DNA from: Prevotellaceae bacterium
GTDB taxonomy: Bacteria > Bacteroidota > Bacteroidia > Bacteroidales > UBA932
NCBI GenBank assembly: GCA_031284065.1
Contig: JAITAP010000248.1
Location: forward strand, 1-12,361
DNA length: 12,361 bases
Direction: 5' to 3'
Position 1 is the stretch's first letter, and each line of letters begins with the position of its first letter. Shown in pieces: positions 6,352 to 12,361 of the stretch. A program made the position numbers and the translations under genes. The notes beneath the pieces are model-generated. The model was not told where the DNA came from, did no database searches, and saw nothing but the letters and a program-made list of their open reading frames with translations.

Positions 6352-7170
6352 TCACCGCAGGTAGGCGGACATCTGTTCCTGCATTTCGCGGGCTTTTTTG
6401 CCCGCAGCGGCGGCAAAATTTTCGCTGCCATCGGCAAAGATAATCGCGCGTGAAGAGTTTACCAGCATCCCGCAGCGGCTGTTCATACCGTTCCTTGCCA
6501 CTTCGTCCAAGCTGCCGCCCTGCTCGCCTACCCCGGGCACAAGCAAAAAATGTTCGGGCGCTATTCGGCGAATATCCGATAACATTCCGGCTTGAGTTGC
6601 ACCCACTACGTACATGGTGTTGTCGGGATTGCCCCACTGCATGGAAGTTTCCAGCACACGCTCGTAGAGCATTTTTCCGTCTGCGCCGGCTGTCAGCTCA
6701 AAATCGGAGGCGGAGGGGTTGGAGGTGAGCGCCAGCAAAACAGCCCACCTGCCGGGGTACTCCAAAAAGGGCTGCACCGTGTCCCGCCCCATGTAGGGCG
6801 AAAGCGTAACAGCGTCCACATCCATTTTTTTGAAAAAGGCTTCGGCGTACAGGCGCGAGGTGTTGCCAATGTCGCCGCGCTTGGCGTCGGCAATGATGAA
6901 CATGCCGGGGTGGCGTTGGCGAATATAGCGCACCGTTTCCTCCAGCTGCAACCATCCATCGGCTCCGCACGCCTCGTAGAACGCCAAGTTGGGCTTGAAG
7001 GCAACCGAATACGCCGCCGTAGCGTCCACAATCGCCTTGTTAAACGCCAACATTGGGTACTGCTCGCCCTGCAAGTGAGCGGGCAAATGCTTTATACCCG
7101 AATCCAAGCCCACGCATAGGAACGATTTTTTGCGCTGAATTTGCTCGTAAAGCTGCTGTGCGGTCATCAT
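6352..7170 (-). CDS. pyrF: Orotidine 5'-phosphate decarboxylase, subfamily 2
   Basis: Predicted 272-residue cytoplasmic enzyme that decarboxylates OMP to UMP, the last step of de novo pyrimidine synthesis. Its length fits the longer type 2 OMP decarboxylases rather than the ~230-residue type 1. The FLCVGLDSGIKHLP start, FNKAIVD, AFKPNLAFYE and the catalytic signature ADAKRGDIGNT (Asp95, Lys97, Asp100) are all present; LVPGVGEQGG forms the phosphate-binding region. Two consecutive ATG codons begin the gene (7168-7170 and 7165-7167); either could be used. It stands alone, convergent with the ABC permease gene at 14 bp, with its own promoter at 7243-7250. Confidence 0.96.
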   Translation of the reverse strand: MMTAQQLYEQIQRKKSFLCVGLDSGIKHLPAHLQGEQYPMLAFNKAIVDATAAYSVAFKPNLAFYEACGADGWLQLEETVRYIRQRHPGMFIIADAKRGDIGNTSRLYAEAFFKKMDVDAVTLSPYMGRDTVQPFLEYPGRWAVLLALTSNPSASDFELTAGADGKMLYERVLETSMQWGNPDNTMYVVGATQAGMLSDIRRIAPEHFLLVPGVGEQGGSLDEVARNGMNSRCGMLVNSSRAIIFADGSENFAAAAGKKAREMQEQMSAYLR

Positions 7171-7242
7171 TTTTCTAAATTAAAGTTACATGCTTGCTTG
7201 AGAGGCTACCGGTTTGCCGACTTCCGCCCTGCATTTTCGGGG

Positions 7243-7250
7243 CAAATGTA
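7243..7250 (-). promoter_or_regulatory. Promoter -7 box of pyrF
   Basis: TACATTTG on the minus strand matches TAnnTTTG exactly; no TTG is seen at the -33 distance. The predicted transcript starts near 7236, giving a leader of about 65 nt. Confidence 0.5.
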
Positions 7251-7284
7251 CGAAAATAATCGGGAACTGCGCTACGGGCGCAAG

Positions 7285-7421
7285 CGTTTCGATTGGAAAC
7301 GTACGACGCTGAGGCGCACGCTGCGCGTCTCTACTGCGCCAGCGCGACAACAGGGTTGGCGGTAGGGTTGGAGATTGGCTACGCCGAGCTCCGCTTCGCT
7401 CCGGTTCCTCGCTGCGCTCGG
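7285..7421. repeat. Short palindromes in the pyrF to outer-membrane-protein gap
   Basis: The gap 7171-7469 holds no gene. It contains a hairpin CGTTTC-GATTG-GAAACG (7285-7301), a second, imperfect one GAGGCGCACG...GCGTCTC (7311-7331), and a G+C-rich segment 7374-7421 whose ends CCGAGC (7384-7389) and GCTCGG (7416-7421) are inverted. The core ATTGGCTACGCCGAGCT (7374-7390) is the same motif seen in the repeat island at 700, 789, 878 and 1233 (ATTGGCTNNCGCCG) and, inverted, at 11211-11233. The stretch looks like decayed copies of dispersed repeats. Confidence 0.5.
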
Positions 7422-7451
7422 AATGACGGCGCAATTCTGTAAGTAGCGTCT

Positions 7452-7474
7452 CAAAAAAAGATTTAGCCGCTAAA
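7452..7474 (-). terminator. Possible weak terminator after the outer-membrane-protein gene
   Basis: On the minus strand the stop codon lies inside TTTAG-CGG-CTAAA, followed by TC and seven T residues. The stem is only 5-6 bp, so termination would be weak, but the T-run and position are right. Confidence 0.4.
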
Positions 7475-10400
7475 ACAGCAACCTCACCTCCATGCTCCCG
7501 CTGTGCACTACGTTTCCGGCGGGTAGCCTGCGCCCGGCGTAGAGGCAGCTCAGCTCAAGCCCCTTGCCGAGCATCCGCCGCAAGGTGGCGCTCCACGTGA
7601 AGTTGCGGCCGTCGCTGTAGCCTTGCAGCATTTCGTAAGCTACGGAGCTGTTGCCGTCGCCGACAAACGAGGCGGAAATAAATCCAACCCCGCCCGCTAC
7701 CATGCCTTTTTGCGGCAAGTTGCAGGTAAGCTCCGCCAGCGCGTCGTGCAGCCGCGCGTTCTCCACGCCAATGCGGTTTTCCTTTACCGAAAATTTGTAG
7801 GTGAGATTCACGCGCAGGTGCATTAGCGGGGTGAGCTCTCCTGCCGCGCTAAGCGAATGTTGCAAAATGTTGTAGCCTGCGCCGGCTTGAGCGTACTGTG
7901 CGCCGTAGGTTTTCTCCTCGCGCTGCGCTCCGGCGCTCAGCAGCAGCATGTCCGCCAGCCGCTGCCCTGCGCTAAGGCCAACGGCATTGCTCCGGCGCAG
8001 CTCAAAGCCGTTTACGAGCATGTACTTTGACTTGCCACCCTGCCACGTCAGCTCGAGCTTGGTGCGCGCGCTTGGCGAGAGGTAGGCAAGCGTGTTGAGC
8101 GCCGTGTAGCTCTGGCTGACCACCGCGCTATCGCCGAGCGGCTCGCTGAAAAACGGGTTGGCGTTTTTGGCAAAGTCGCTGCGCAGGCTTTTGTGCGCGT
8201 TGCTGAACGAAAACATGTTGCTAAACCTCGACAAAAAGCCCTGCACTCCGCTGCGCTGTCGCCAAAGCATGGCCGGAAGCAAGCTAAGCTGAAAGGAGAA
8301 TTTCCCGGCGTAGGTCTGCACGTACTCGCGCGACGGCAGCGCCACCCTGATGTAGGAAGCCTCGTCGCGAAAGGCGGCGACTTCAAACTCGTTGAGCTCC
8401 TTCACGCCGTTGCCGTTATAATCGCGCCACGCATAAATGCCCTGCCCCATCCCCACCTCTACGTAAATAAAATCTTGCTTGGGCTCCATGCCTGCGCCCA
8501 GCTCGTACAGCGTTGAGGCGCTAACGAGCCCCTTTGCGAAAGTTCCCGAAAGTTCTTCCCGCCCCATCAGCACGTTTTCGGTAGCGGCGCTGTCGATGTA
8601 GCGCACGTGGCGGAAAGAGGCGGTGAACTTGCTGCGCACGCTTTTCCCGTTCAGCTCGTCGGCAAGCCCTGCCTCCTGCGCCTGCGAAAAGGTTTTCATC
8701 TCGCCGCCGTACGGGGAAAAATCTACGCGGTTGCGGGCAAAAATTGCCGTCGCATGGCGGCCGCTATCGCTCCGCAAAAAAAGTTCCTCCAAGTGAAACG
8801 CCTTACCGGCAGGTTGCAACGCTTGGTTTACGACTATGCTGTTATGCTCGAGTTCGCCGCGCATACCTGCCGTAAGCCGCCCAAAGCCTTGCGCCGCCTC
8901 CGCTTTTGCCCGCACAAATTGCGTGCTGCGGTTGCTTTGCAGCGTGCGCAGGATGCTGGCGTTGGCAAAGCTCGTGAAGCGGCGTTGCCGCAGCCGGAAA
9001 TCGGCGCACAACATTCCGCCCTGCATGGCGGAAAAGGAAGAATCGAGGGGGTTGAGCGCCGCGTCGGTTGCGCCGGCATTGATAACCGTTAGCGAAGTGT
9101 TGAAGCTGAGCTTGTCGGCGTAGCGGTAGCCCAACAGCCCGGAGTACTGCTGAAAATTTCTGCCCGGCAACTCGCCCTCGATATTCCAATCGCGCTCGTA
9201 CTCCGCGCTGACAAAACGCTCGGGAGCGTCAAAACTTTTATCGAACAGCAACGCCGTAACGGTCGCCATGACCTGATTCTTGGCGTTTACGCTCCACGTT
9301 TTATCGCCCTTCAGGTTCACGGCAAAGCCGGTTTTGTCAACGTCGGGGTTGGCTGCAAAAAGGTTTGCGCTGCTGCCGGACAGCGCAGCGTCGAGCGCAA
9401 GGGCGCCGGTGGAGTCCGCGCCAAGCGCACCTCCGGCGGCGAGTAAAAATTTCCGCTTGGGGGTGACCAACGCCTGCACAGGCTCGTAGCTTCCGTTGCC
9501 CTTGCCCACCCAGACATAGACGCGCCCGTTGGCGGCAGAGGGCGCAAGGCTATAGCTGCCGCTGCCGGGCTCTACCTCCGAAAACCGTAGCCGGAAAAAC
9601 GCCTCACCCGGGTTGGTGGAGTATTCGTAAATCCGGTAAGCAACGCCGTTGGCTACGGTATCTTTTTTTCGGTACAAAATTTCGTTGCTGCTGTACGCCA
9701 CGCTGTCCACCGCCGGGGCAACGGCGCGCCAAGTCTGCGCTCCGGCGTTCGCCATCTGCTGCTTTTCCGCATCGGTCATGGATTCGTCAATGGGTTGGCT
9801 TTTTGCGTCGCCTTCGTAAAAGGCGTTGAGGTAAAAAGCTCCTTTTTGCGCTACAAAGCTGTTTTTGACGTTGGCAATGTAGCGTGCGTAGCTGCGCTCG
9901 CTATACTCAAACTCAACAATGAGGCGGGAATTTCGCGTAACCGGGTAGCGCGGCATGAAAGTAATTTCGGCGGTAGCGTAGCTGATGGTGTAGTCGGCGT
10001 CGCTGCCGCGCTCCAGCAGCAGCCCGTCGGCATACACGCGCTCGCTGCCCGACAGCGCCACAATGTTACGCTCGCCCTCCGCCCCCGAAAGCAGGTATGG
10101 CCCCTGATTCCCGTCGATAACCTCCAACGCTTTACGCGCAAACTTCCCCTTGCTCACGCCTGCCGAAACGCTTGCACGGTAGCTTCCGCCCAGCTTCTTT
10201 TGCTGCGTGTAAAATTCCGCCCCCAGCGCCTTACGGTTGTATTTTCCAAAAAAGTCCTGCGCTTCGCTCAGCTCCACGTCTCCGGCGGAGAGGCCTGTGC
10301 TGCCTGTAAAAACGCTTATGAAAACCTTGTCAAACTCCTGTAGCGACGCAGTGTTTCCTTCGGGGGTAAGGGGCAGATTTTTGTCGGAAACAGCGGCAAT

Positions 10401-10943
10401 CATGCTCAGCTCGTCGGTCAGCTTGCCCGACAGCTGTAGCGAAAGCTCCGACGTGAGCGAGGCGTTGCTGTTGGCGCTCACGTTAACGCCGCGCATGAGG
10501 CTGCCGCTGTGCTCCAGCCCGCTGTTGTCGAGCAATTTTTCATTCCGGTAAAGGCTGCCCTGCGGAACAAAAAAGGGATTACGGACGCTGAAAATAGTAT
10601 CGCCCGAAAGATACTTCTCCTGCTCCTTGCTAAAGTACGCTTTGGTAAACAAGACCGGAAATACGCGGTAGGCAACGTGCACGGTTCTTCCTTGCAGTCG
10701 TCCCACAAGCAAAGCATTGTAGTAGTCCACGCGGAACAGCGAGTCGGGGACGAGCTGCCCCTGCTCGTCGCGCAGCACGAGCGAATACGGCACAATGCTT
10801 AGCGTGTCAAGCGCTGTGGTATCGGAGCTGGCGACGAGCGAAAAAGAGCGAAAAGCATTGTGCTGCCGTGCTGCCGCTACCGTTAGCGGAAACAACACGC
10901 CGCAGGCGACAAGCAATGCTGATATTGAATTAAAAGATTTCAA
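7470..10943 (-). CDS. Large outer-membrane beta-barrel protein of unknown function
   Basis: Predicted 1157-residue secreted protein. The N-terminus (K2, hydrophobic core, VAAA at about residues 22-25) reads as a signal peptide. LVAC at 11-14 also fits a lipobox, but the hydrophobic run continues past it, so signal peptidase I is more likely. Most of the chain alternates polar and hydrophobic residues rich in Tyr, Ser and Asn, and it ends MEVRLLF with a terminal Phe, as expected for a BAM-inserted barrel. I recognise motifs of a conserved Bacteroidetes hypothetical family: RVDYYNALL and YRVFP (71-96), LSGKLTDELS (171-180), PEGNT (194-198), IDGNQGPY (276-283) and a downstream VYADGLLLERG stretch. 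An EF-hand-like loop at 841-852 (D841, N843, N845, G846, E849, E852) could bind calcium. The start is a TTG: a TGA lies six codons upstream and the first internal Met is residue 150. No operon partner. Its role is not known to me; a porin, receptor or surface-assembly protein are all possible. Confidence 0.8.
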   Translation of the reverse strand: MKSFNSISALLVACGVLFPLTVAAARQHNAFRSFSLVASSDTTALDTLSIVPYSLVLRDEQGQLVPDSLFRVDYYNALLVGRLQGRTVHVAYRVFPVLFTKAYFSKEQEKYLSGDTIFSVRNPFFVPQGSLYRNEKLLDNSGLEHSGSLMRGVNVSANSNASLTSELSLQLSGKLTDELSMIAAVSDKNLPLTPEGNTASLQEFDKVFISVFTGSTGLSAGDVELSEAQDFFGKYNRKALGAEFYTQQKKLGGSYRASVSAGVSKGKFARKALEVIDGNQGPYLLSGAEGERNIVALSGSERVYADGLLLERGSDADYTISYATAEITFMPRYPVTRNSRLIVEFEYSERSYARYIANVKNSFVAQKGAFYLNAFYEGDAKSQPIDESMTDAEKQQMANAGAQTWRAVAPAVDSVAYSSNEILYRKKDTVANGVAYRIYEYSTNPGEAFFRLRFSEVEPGSGSYSLAPSAANGRVYVWVGKGNGSYEPVQALVTPKRKFLLAAGGALGADSTGALALDAALSGSSANLFAANPDVDKTGFAVNLKGDKTWSVNAKNQVMATVTALLFDKSFDAPERFVSAEYERDWNIEGELPGRNFQQYSGLLGYRYADKLSFNTSLTVINAGATDAALNPLDSSFSAMQGGMLCADFRLRQRRFTSFANASILRTLQSNRSTQFVRAKAEAAQGFGRLTAGMRGELEHNSIVVNQALQPAGKAFHLEELFLRSDSGRHATAIFARNRVDFSPYGGEMKTFSQAQEAGLADELNGKSVRSKFTASFRHVRYIDSAATENVLMGREELSGTFAKGLVSASTLYELGAGMEPKQDFIYVEVGMGQGIYAWRDYNGNGVKELNEFEVAAFRDEASYIRVALPSREYVQTYAGKFSFQLSLLPAMLWRQRSGVQGFLSRFSNMFSFSNAHKSLRSDFAKNANPFFSEPLGDSAVVSQSYTALNTLAYLSPSARTKLELTWQGGKSKYMLVNGFELRRSNAVGLSAGQRLADMLLLSAGAQREEKTYGAQYAQAGAGYNILQHSLSAAGELTPLMHLRVNLTYKFSVKENRIGVENARLHDALAELTCNLPQKGMVAGGVGFISASFVGDGNSSVAYEMLQGYSDGRNFTWSATLRRMLGKGLELSCLYAGRRLPAGNVVHSGSMEVRLLF

Positions 10944-10957
10944 CGCTTTTGTGTTTT

Positions 10958-11053
10958 CTCACTCCGTTAGGAGCGAGCCACTCGGTAGAAGTGATAAATA
11001 CGCGCCCATACAACGTATTTCGTTAGAAATGCAGGGTTATTCTCTACCGAGCG
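10958..11053. repeat. CTACCGAGCG-type palindromic element, copy 2
   Basis: Same plan as 1056-1216 but shorter and diverged. A terminal palindrome CTCACTCC-GTTA-GGAGCGAG (10958-10977, one mismatch) is followed by CTCGGTAGAA (10981-10990), an internal palindrome ATTTC-GTTA-GAAAT (11017-11030), and the inverted CTACCGAGCG (11044-11053). It starts 15 bp upstream of the TTG start of the outer-membrane-protein gene, and the in-frame TGA that limits that gene lies in it. It therefore forms most of that gene's proximal leader or promoter region. Confidence 0.65.
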
Positions 11054-11149
11054 ATACCAATTCCAACAGGCTATAAAAATCCGTAAATACGCTTGCTAAA
11101 GCTGAATTATATAAAGCCCAACAATATTTCCAGAAAGCAACGAAATTAA

Positions 11150-11233
11150 AGCCCCTACGGGCTAATGGCGAAAGAGAACCCTTTTCTATTGATATTATTC
11201 CCCTACGGGGAAGCGAAGCTCGGCGCAGCCAAT
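11150..11233. repeat. CCCCTACGGGG palindromes and inverted ATTGGCT core
   Basis: AGCCCCTACGGGCT (about 11150-11163) and CCCCTACGGGG (about 11200-11210) are short palindromes about 50 bp apart. They are followed by AAGCGAAGCTCGGCGCAGCC (11211-11230), which is the inverse of the core seen at 7374. Together with 11054-11149, where I see nothing else, this is non-coding repeat sequence. Confidence 0.55.
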
Positions 11234-11260
11234 TGCCGCAAAGTTTGAAAAAATTAAGCT

Positions 11261-11440
11261 GTGATTGCTAAGGCTGACCGCAAAGGTACAAAATTGACGG
11301 AAATATTATCCGAATACTTCGGCAAAAAAAAGAATCTTGCCCGCATCAAGCTCTTTGGCATGTTTATCACCGCGCTATGCAAGATGCAAACCGTTGGCTT
11401 TGAAAAGTTAGCAGCGGCTGTCAAAACCTCCTCATGGTGA
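11261..11440 (+). pseudogene. Remnant of an IS4-like transposase, N-terminal part
   Basis: A 59-codon frame runs from a GTG at 11261 to TGA at 11438-11440. Its translation includes KLTEILSEYFG, RIKLFGMFITALCKMQT and VGFEKLAAAV, which resemble the N-terminus of IS4-type transposases common in Bacteroidetes, where a helical leader precedes the DDE core. The match ends abruptly after KLAAAV. In the next frame, 11424-11450 reads NLLMVMDRG, which could be the region of the first catalytic Asp (normally followed by a DRTNW-like stretch), suggesting an internal deletion plus frameshift. No terminal inverted repeats of an intact IS are visible. The family assignment is from memory of motifs and is moderately sure; that it is non-functional is clear from its length. 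Confidence 0.55.
11281..11288 (-). promoter_or_regulatory. Possible distal promoter for the outer-membrane-protein gene
   Basis: TACCTTTG on the minus strand matches TAnnTTTG exactly; no TTG is found 17-23 bp upstream. Used as a promoter it would give a leader of about 330 nt running through the palindromic repeats. It lies inside the transposase remnant, so it could be chance or a promoter brought by the insertion. Confidence 0.3.
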
Positions 11441-11484
11441 TGGACAGAGGTAGCCGGAGGTAGAGAACAAAGAAAACGGGCAAA

Positions 11485-11838
11485 CTAATTGCTGCCCAAA
11501 ATGCTTTCTCTGTGCTGTGTCCCCCATTTTTGAAGTTGCAGAATTATGGGCACAAGCTCCGCGCCCTGCGCGGTAAGCGAATAGACAACAGACTTCAGGT
11601 TGTCGTTGATTTCAGTACGGGTTAGAATACTATTTAGCTCCAGCTCTTTCAACTCTTTGGACAAAATTCGCGGCGAAATTCCGTGACATTTCCAAATTTC
11701 GTTGAAATGTTTTGGCTCGCTTGCCAAGCACAAAATCAACCGCATTTTCCATTTTCCGCTTAAAACGCTCATTAAATCGTTTAGCGGAAGAAAAAAGCTG
11801 CTGCAATCGCCTTTTTCTGAATGTTTTATACAAGCCAT
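11485..11838 (-). CDS. HxlR-family winged-helix transcriptional regulator
   Basis: Predicted 117-residue DNA-binding protein of the HxlR (MarR-like) family, with the expected length and pattern: an N-terminal Cys region, LSGKWKMRLILCL, HFNEIWKCHGISPRILSKELKELE (helix-turn-helix), then the wing and SVVYSLTAQGAELVPIILQLQKWG. Several family members (YodB, HypR) sense electrophiles or disulfide stress through an N-terminal cysteine; C12 sits where that cysteine is expected and C3 is a second candidate. The gene is visibly more A+T-rich than its neighbours. Such regulators usually control a divergent oxidoreductase gene, but none is present here: the divergent side holds repeats and then fumC. The transposase remnant lies just beyond its 3' end. 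Product call is firm; ligand and target are unknown. Confidence 0.92.
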   Translation of the reverse strand: MACIKHSEKGDCSSFFLPLNDLMSVLSGKWKMRLILCLASEPKHFNEIWKCHGISPRILSKELKELELNSILTRTEINDNLKSVVYSLTAQGAELVPIILQLQKWGTQHRESILGSN

Positions 11839-11845
11839 AAAATGC

Positions 11846-11882
11846 TTACAATTTAATGATTACATTTTAGTTACTACTTACA
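11846..11882. promoter_or_regulatory. Three TTACA repeats in the leader of the HxlR gene
   Basis: TTACA occurs in the same orientation at 11846-11850, 11860-11864 and 11878-11882, all between the predicted promoter and the start codon. Such placement suits autorepression by the HxlR protein, but the spacing (14 and 18 bp) is uneven and the region is A+T-rich, so chance is possible. Confidence 0.3.
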
Positions 11883-11897
11883 TTTTTAATAGTTATG

Positions 11898-11905
11898 CAA
11901 ATGTA
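11898..11905 (-). promoter_or_regulatory. Promoter -7 box of the HxlR gene
   Basis: TACATTTG on the minus strand matches TAnnTTTG exactly, about 60 bp upstream of the ATG. On the opposite strand TACTTTTG at 11920-11927 is another exact match pointing toward fumC. The pair looks like a divergent promoter, as is usual for HxlR regulators. No TTG at -33 is evident for either. Confidence 0.5.
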
Positions 11906-11953
11906 GTGATTTTTTACTCTACTTTTGTAGAAAATTCCAAGAAATGGAATTAT

Positions 11954-12048
11954 TTTGTTGCAACGAGAGTTTGAGAAGAGGAGAGCGCTATCGTTTACCG
12001 TAGGCTAAAGCCTACGGTTAATAAAGTGTCGTCCCTGCGGGACTTGCT
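11954..12048 (+). repeat. Second copy of the island-type repeat (left end plus 73-bp unit)
   Basis: TTTTGTTGCAACGAGA (11954-11969) matches the left inverted repeat of the island at 653. After a few bases, 11976-12048 repeats 1307-1380 in the same orientation (three substitutions, one gap), including the hairpin GTAGGC-TAAA-GCCTAC and the palindrome GTCCCTGCGGGAC (12031-12043). Relative to the first locus, the whole middle (tandem repeats, long inverted repeat, CTACCGAGCG element) is missing. It lies between the divergent HxlR and fumC genes. Confidence 0.8.
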
Positions 12049-12057
12049 CTACAATGG

Positions 12058-12101
12058 GTTACATTCCCTTAGCAGCGCAAGTTACATTCCCCGATACATT
12101 C
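12058..12101 (+). repeat. GTTACATTCCC direct repeats upstream of fumC
   Basis: GTTACATTCCC occurs at 12058-12068 and 12081-12091, 23 bp apart, with a partial third TACATTC at 12095-12101. A 23-bp step is near two helical turns, which would suit cooperative binding of a regulator, but nothing else supports this. The rest of 12102-12252 holds an A-rich leader (AACTAACAAACAAACAAACG) and no clear TAnnTTTG box. Confidence 0.35.
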
Positions 12102-12252
12102 GTACTTATACGTGTACAAGGGTATCTCGGCAAGTGTAATTATTTATCGGAAATTATATACATTGTATTCAGCGCCCTGCCGGAGTGTGTTGAGCAAAAA
12201 CTAACAAACAAACAAACGTAGTAATAGAGTTATCTAAAAATCAAAAAATCAC

Positions 12253-12361
12253 ATGGAATTTCGTATCGAAAAAGACACGATGGGCGAGGTGAAGGTCCCC
12301 GCCGACAAGTACTGGGGCGCACAAACGGAGCGTTCGCGCAACAACTTCAGGGTTGGGCCGG
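12253..12361 (+). CDS. fumC: Fumarate hydratase class II, 5' part
   Basis: The first 36 codons are present; the gene runs off the right edge. The translation begins MEFRIEKDTMGEVKVPADKY and continues WGAQTERSRNNF, the typical N-terminus of class II fumarase, the iron-independent enzyme that interconverts fumarate and malate in the TCA cycle or its reductive branch. The KDTMGEVKVPADKYWGAQTERS stretch is also shared in part by aspartase and other members of the superfamily, but the overall start fits fumarase best. The ATG follows an A-rich leader without a Shine-Dalgarno sequence, as usual in Bacteroidetes. The neighbouring divergent HxlR gene need not be related. Confidence 0.9.
   Translation, partial: MEFRIEKDTMGEVKVPADKYWGAQTERSRNNFRVGP

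Noticed and set aside
5588..6637. 349-codon frame opposite the ABC permease and across the 3' end of pyrF
   Set aside because: It spans the ends of two solid convergent genes and has the arginine/histidine-rich makeup of a shadow frame.
7436..7449. AAGTAGCGT at 7441-7449 as an end of the 4619-4762 type element
   Set aside because: Only 9 bases match and no inverted partner is nearby, so it cannot be told from chance.
11702..11974. 90-codon plus-strand frame over the HxlR gene start and promoter
   Set aside because: It is antisense to the HxlR coding region, ends in the A+T-rich promoter and shows no protein-family features.

Overview
The window reads as ordinary chromosome of a Bacteroidetes bacterium, probably Bacteroidales, with moderate G+C. 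Three things point there. Several genes are preceded by the Bacteroidetes -7 promoter box TAnnTTTG and none by a clear Shine-Dalgarno sequence. Methionyl-tRNA synthetase has the ~680-residue form with a fused C-terminal tRNA-binding domain. The long outer-membrane protein carries motifs that I recognise only from Bacteroidetes hypothetical proteins.

Layout, left to right: (1) 1-644, the 3' end of a tandem-FKBP peptidyl-prolyl isomerase gene (+). (2) 653-1427, a repeat island of about 775 bp bounded by 23-bp inverted repeats, holding an 89-bp tandem repeat, a 38-bp perfect inverted repeat and many short palindromes. It sits exactly between two convergent genes. (3) 1433-2362, an S66 LD-carboxypeptidase (-), divergent from (4) metG (+, 2535-4580); their promoters lie within a ~50-bp stretch. 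(5) 4581-4868, a non-coding stretch with a small inverted-repeat element and the terminator of tRNA-Phe(GAA) (-, 4869-4941). (6) 5093-6337, a LolC/LolE/FtsX-type ABC permease (+) starting at GTG, convergent at 14 bp with (7) pyrF (-, 6352-7170). (8) 7470-10943, a predicted 1157-residue outer-membrane beta-barrel protein (-) starting at TTG, with an EF-hand-like loop. (9) 10944-11484, repeats plus a 59-codon fragment of an IS transposase. (10) 11485-11838, an HxlR-family regulator (-). (11) 11839-12252, divergent intergenic region with another copy of the island's repeat. (12) 12253 onward, the first 36 codons of class II fumarase fumC (+).

The genes do not form one pathway. They are single-gene housekeeping units (protein folding, murein recycling, translation, lipoprotein or lipid export, pyrimidine synthesis, TCA cycle) arranged convergently or divergently, with palindromic repeats in the gaps. 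I see no defence system, biosynthetic cluster or CRISPR array. The most unusual material is the mosaic of dispersed palindromic repeats, which recurs at four or five places in 12 kb, and the large outer-membrane protein of unknown role.
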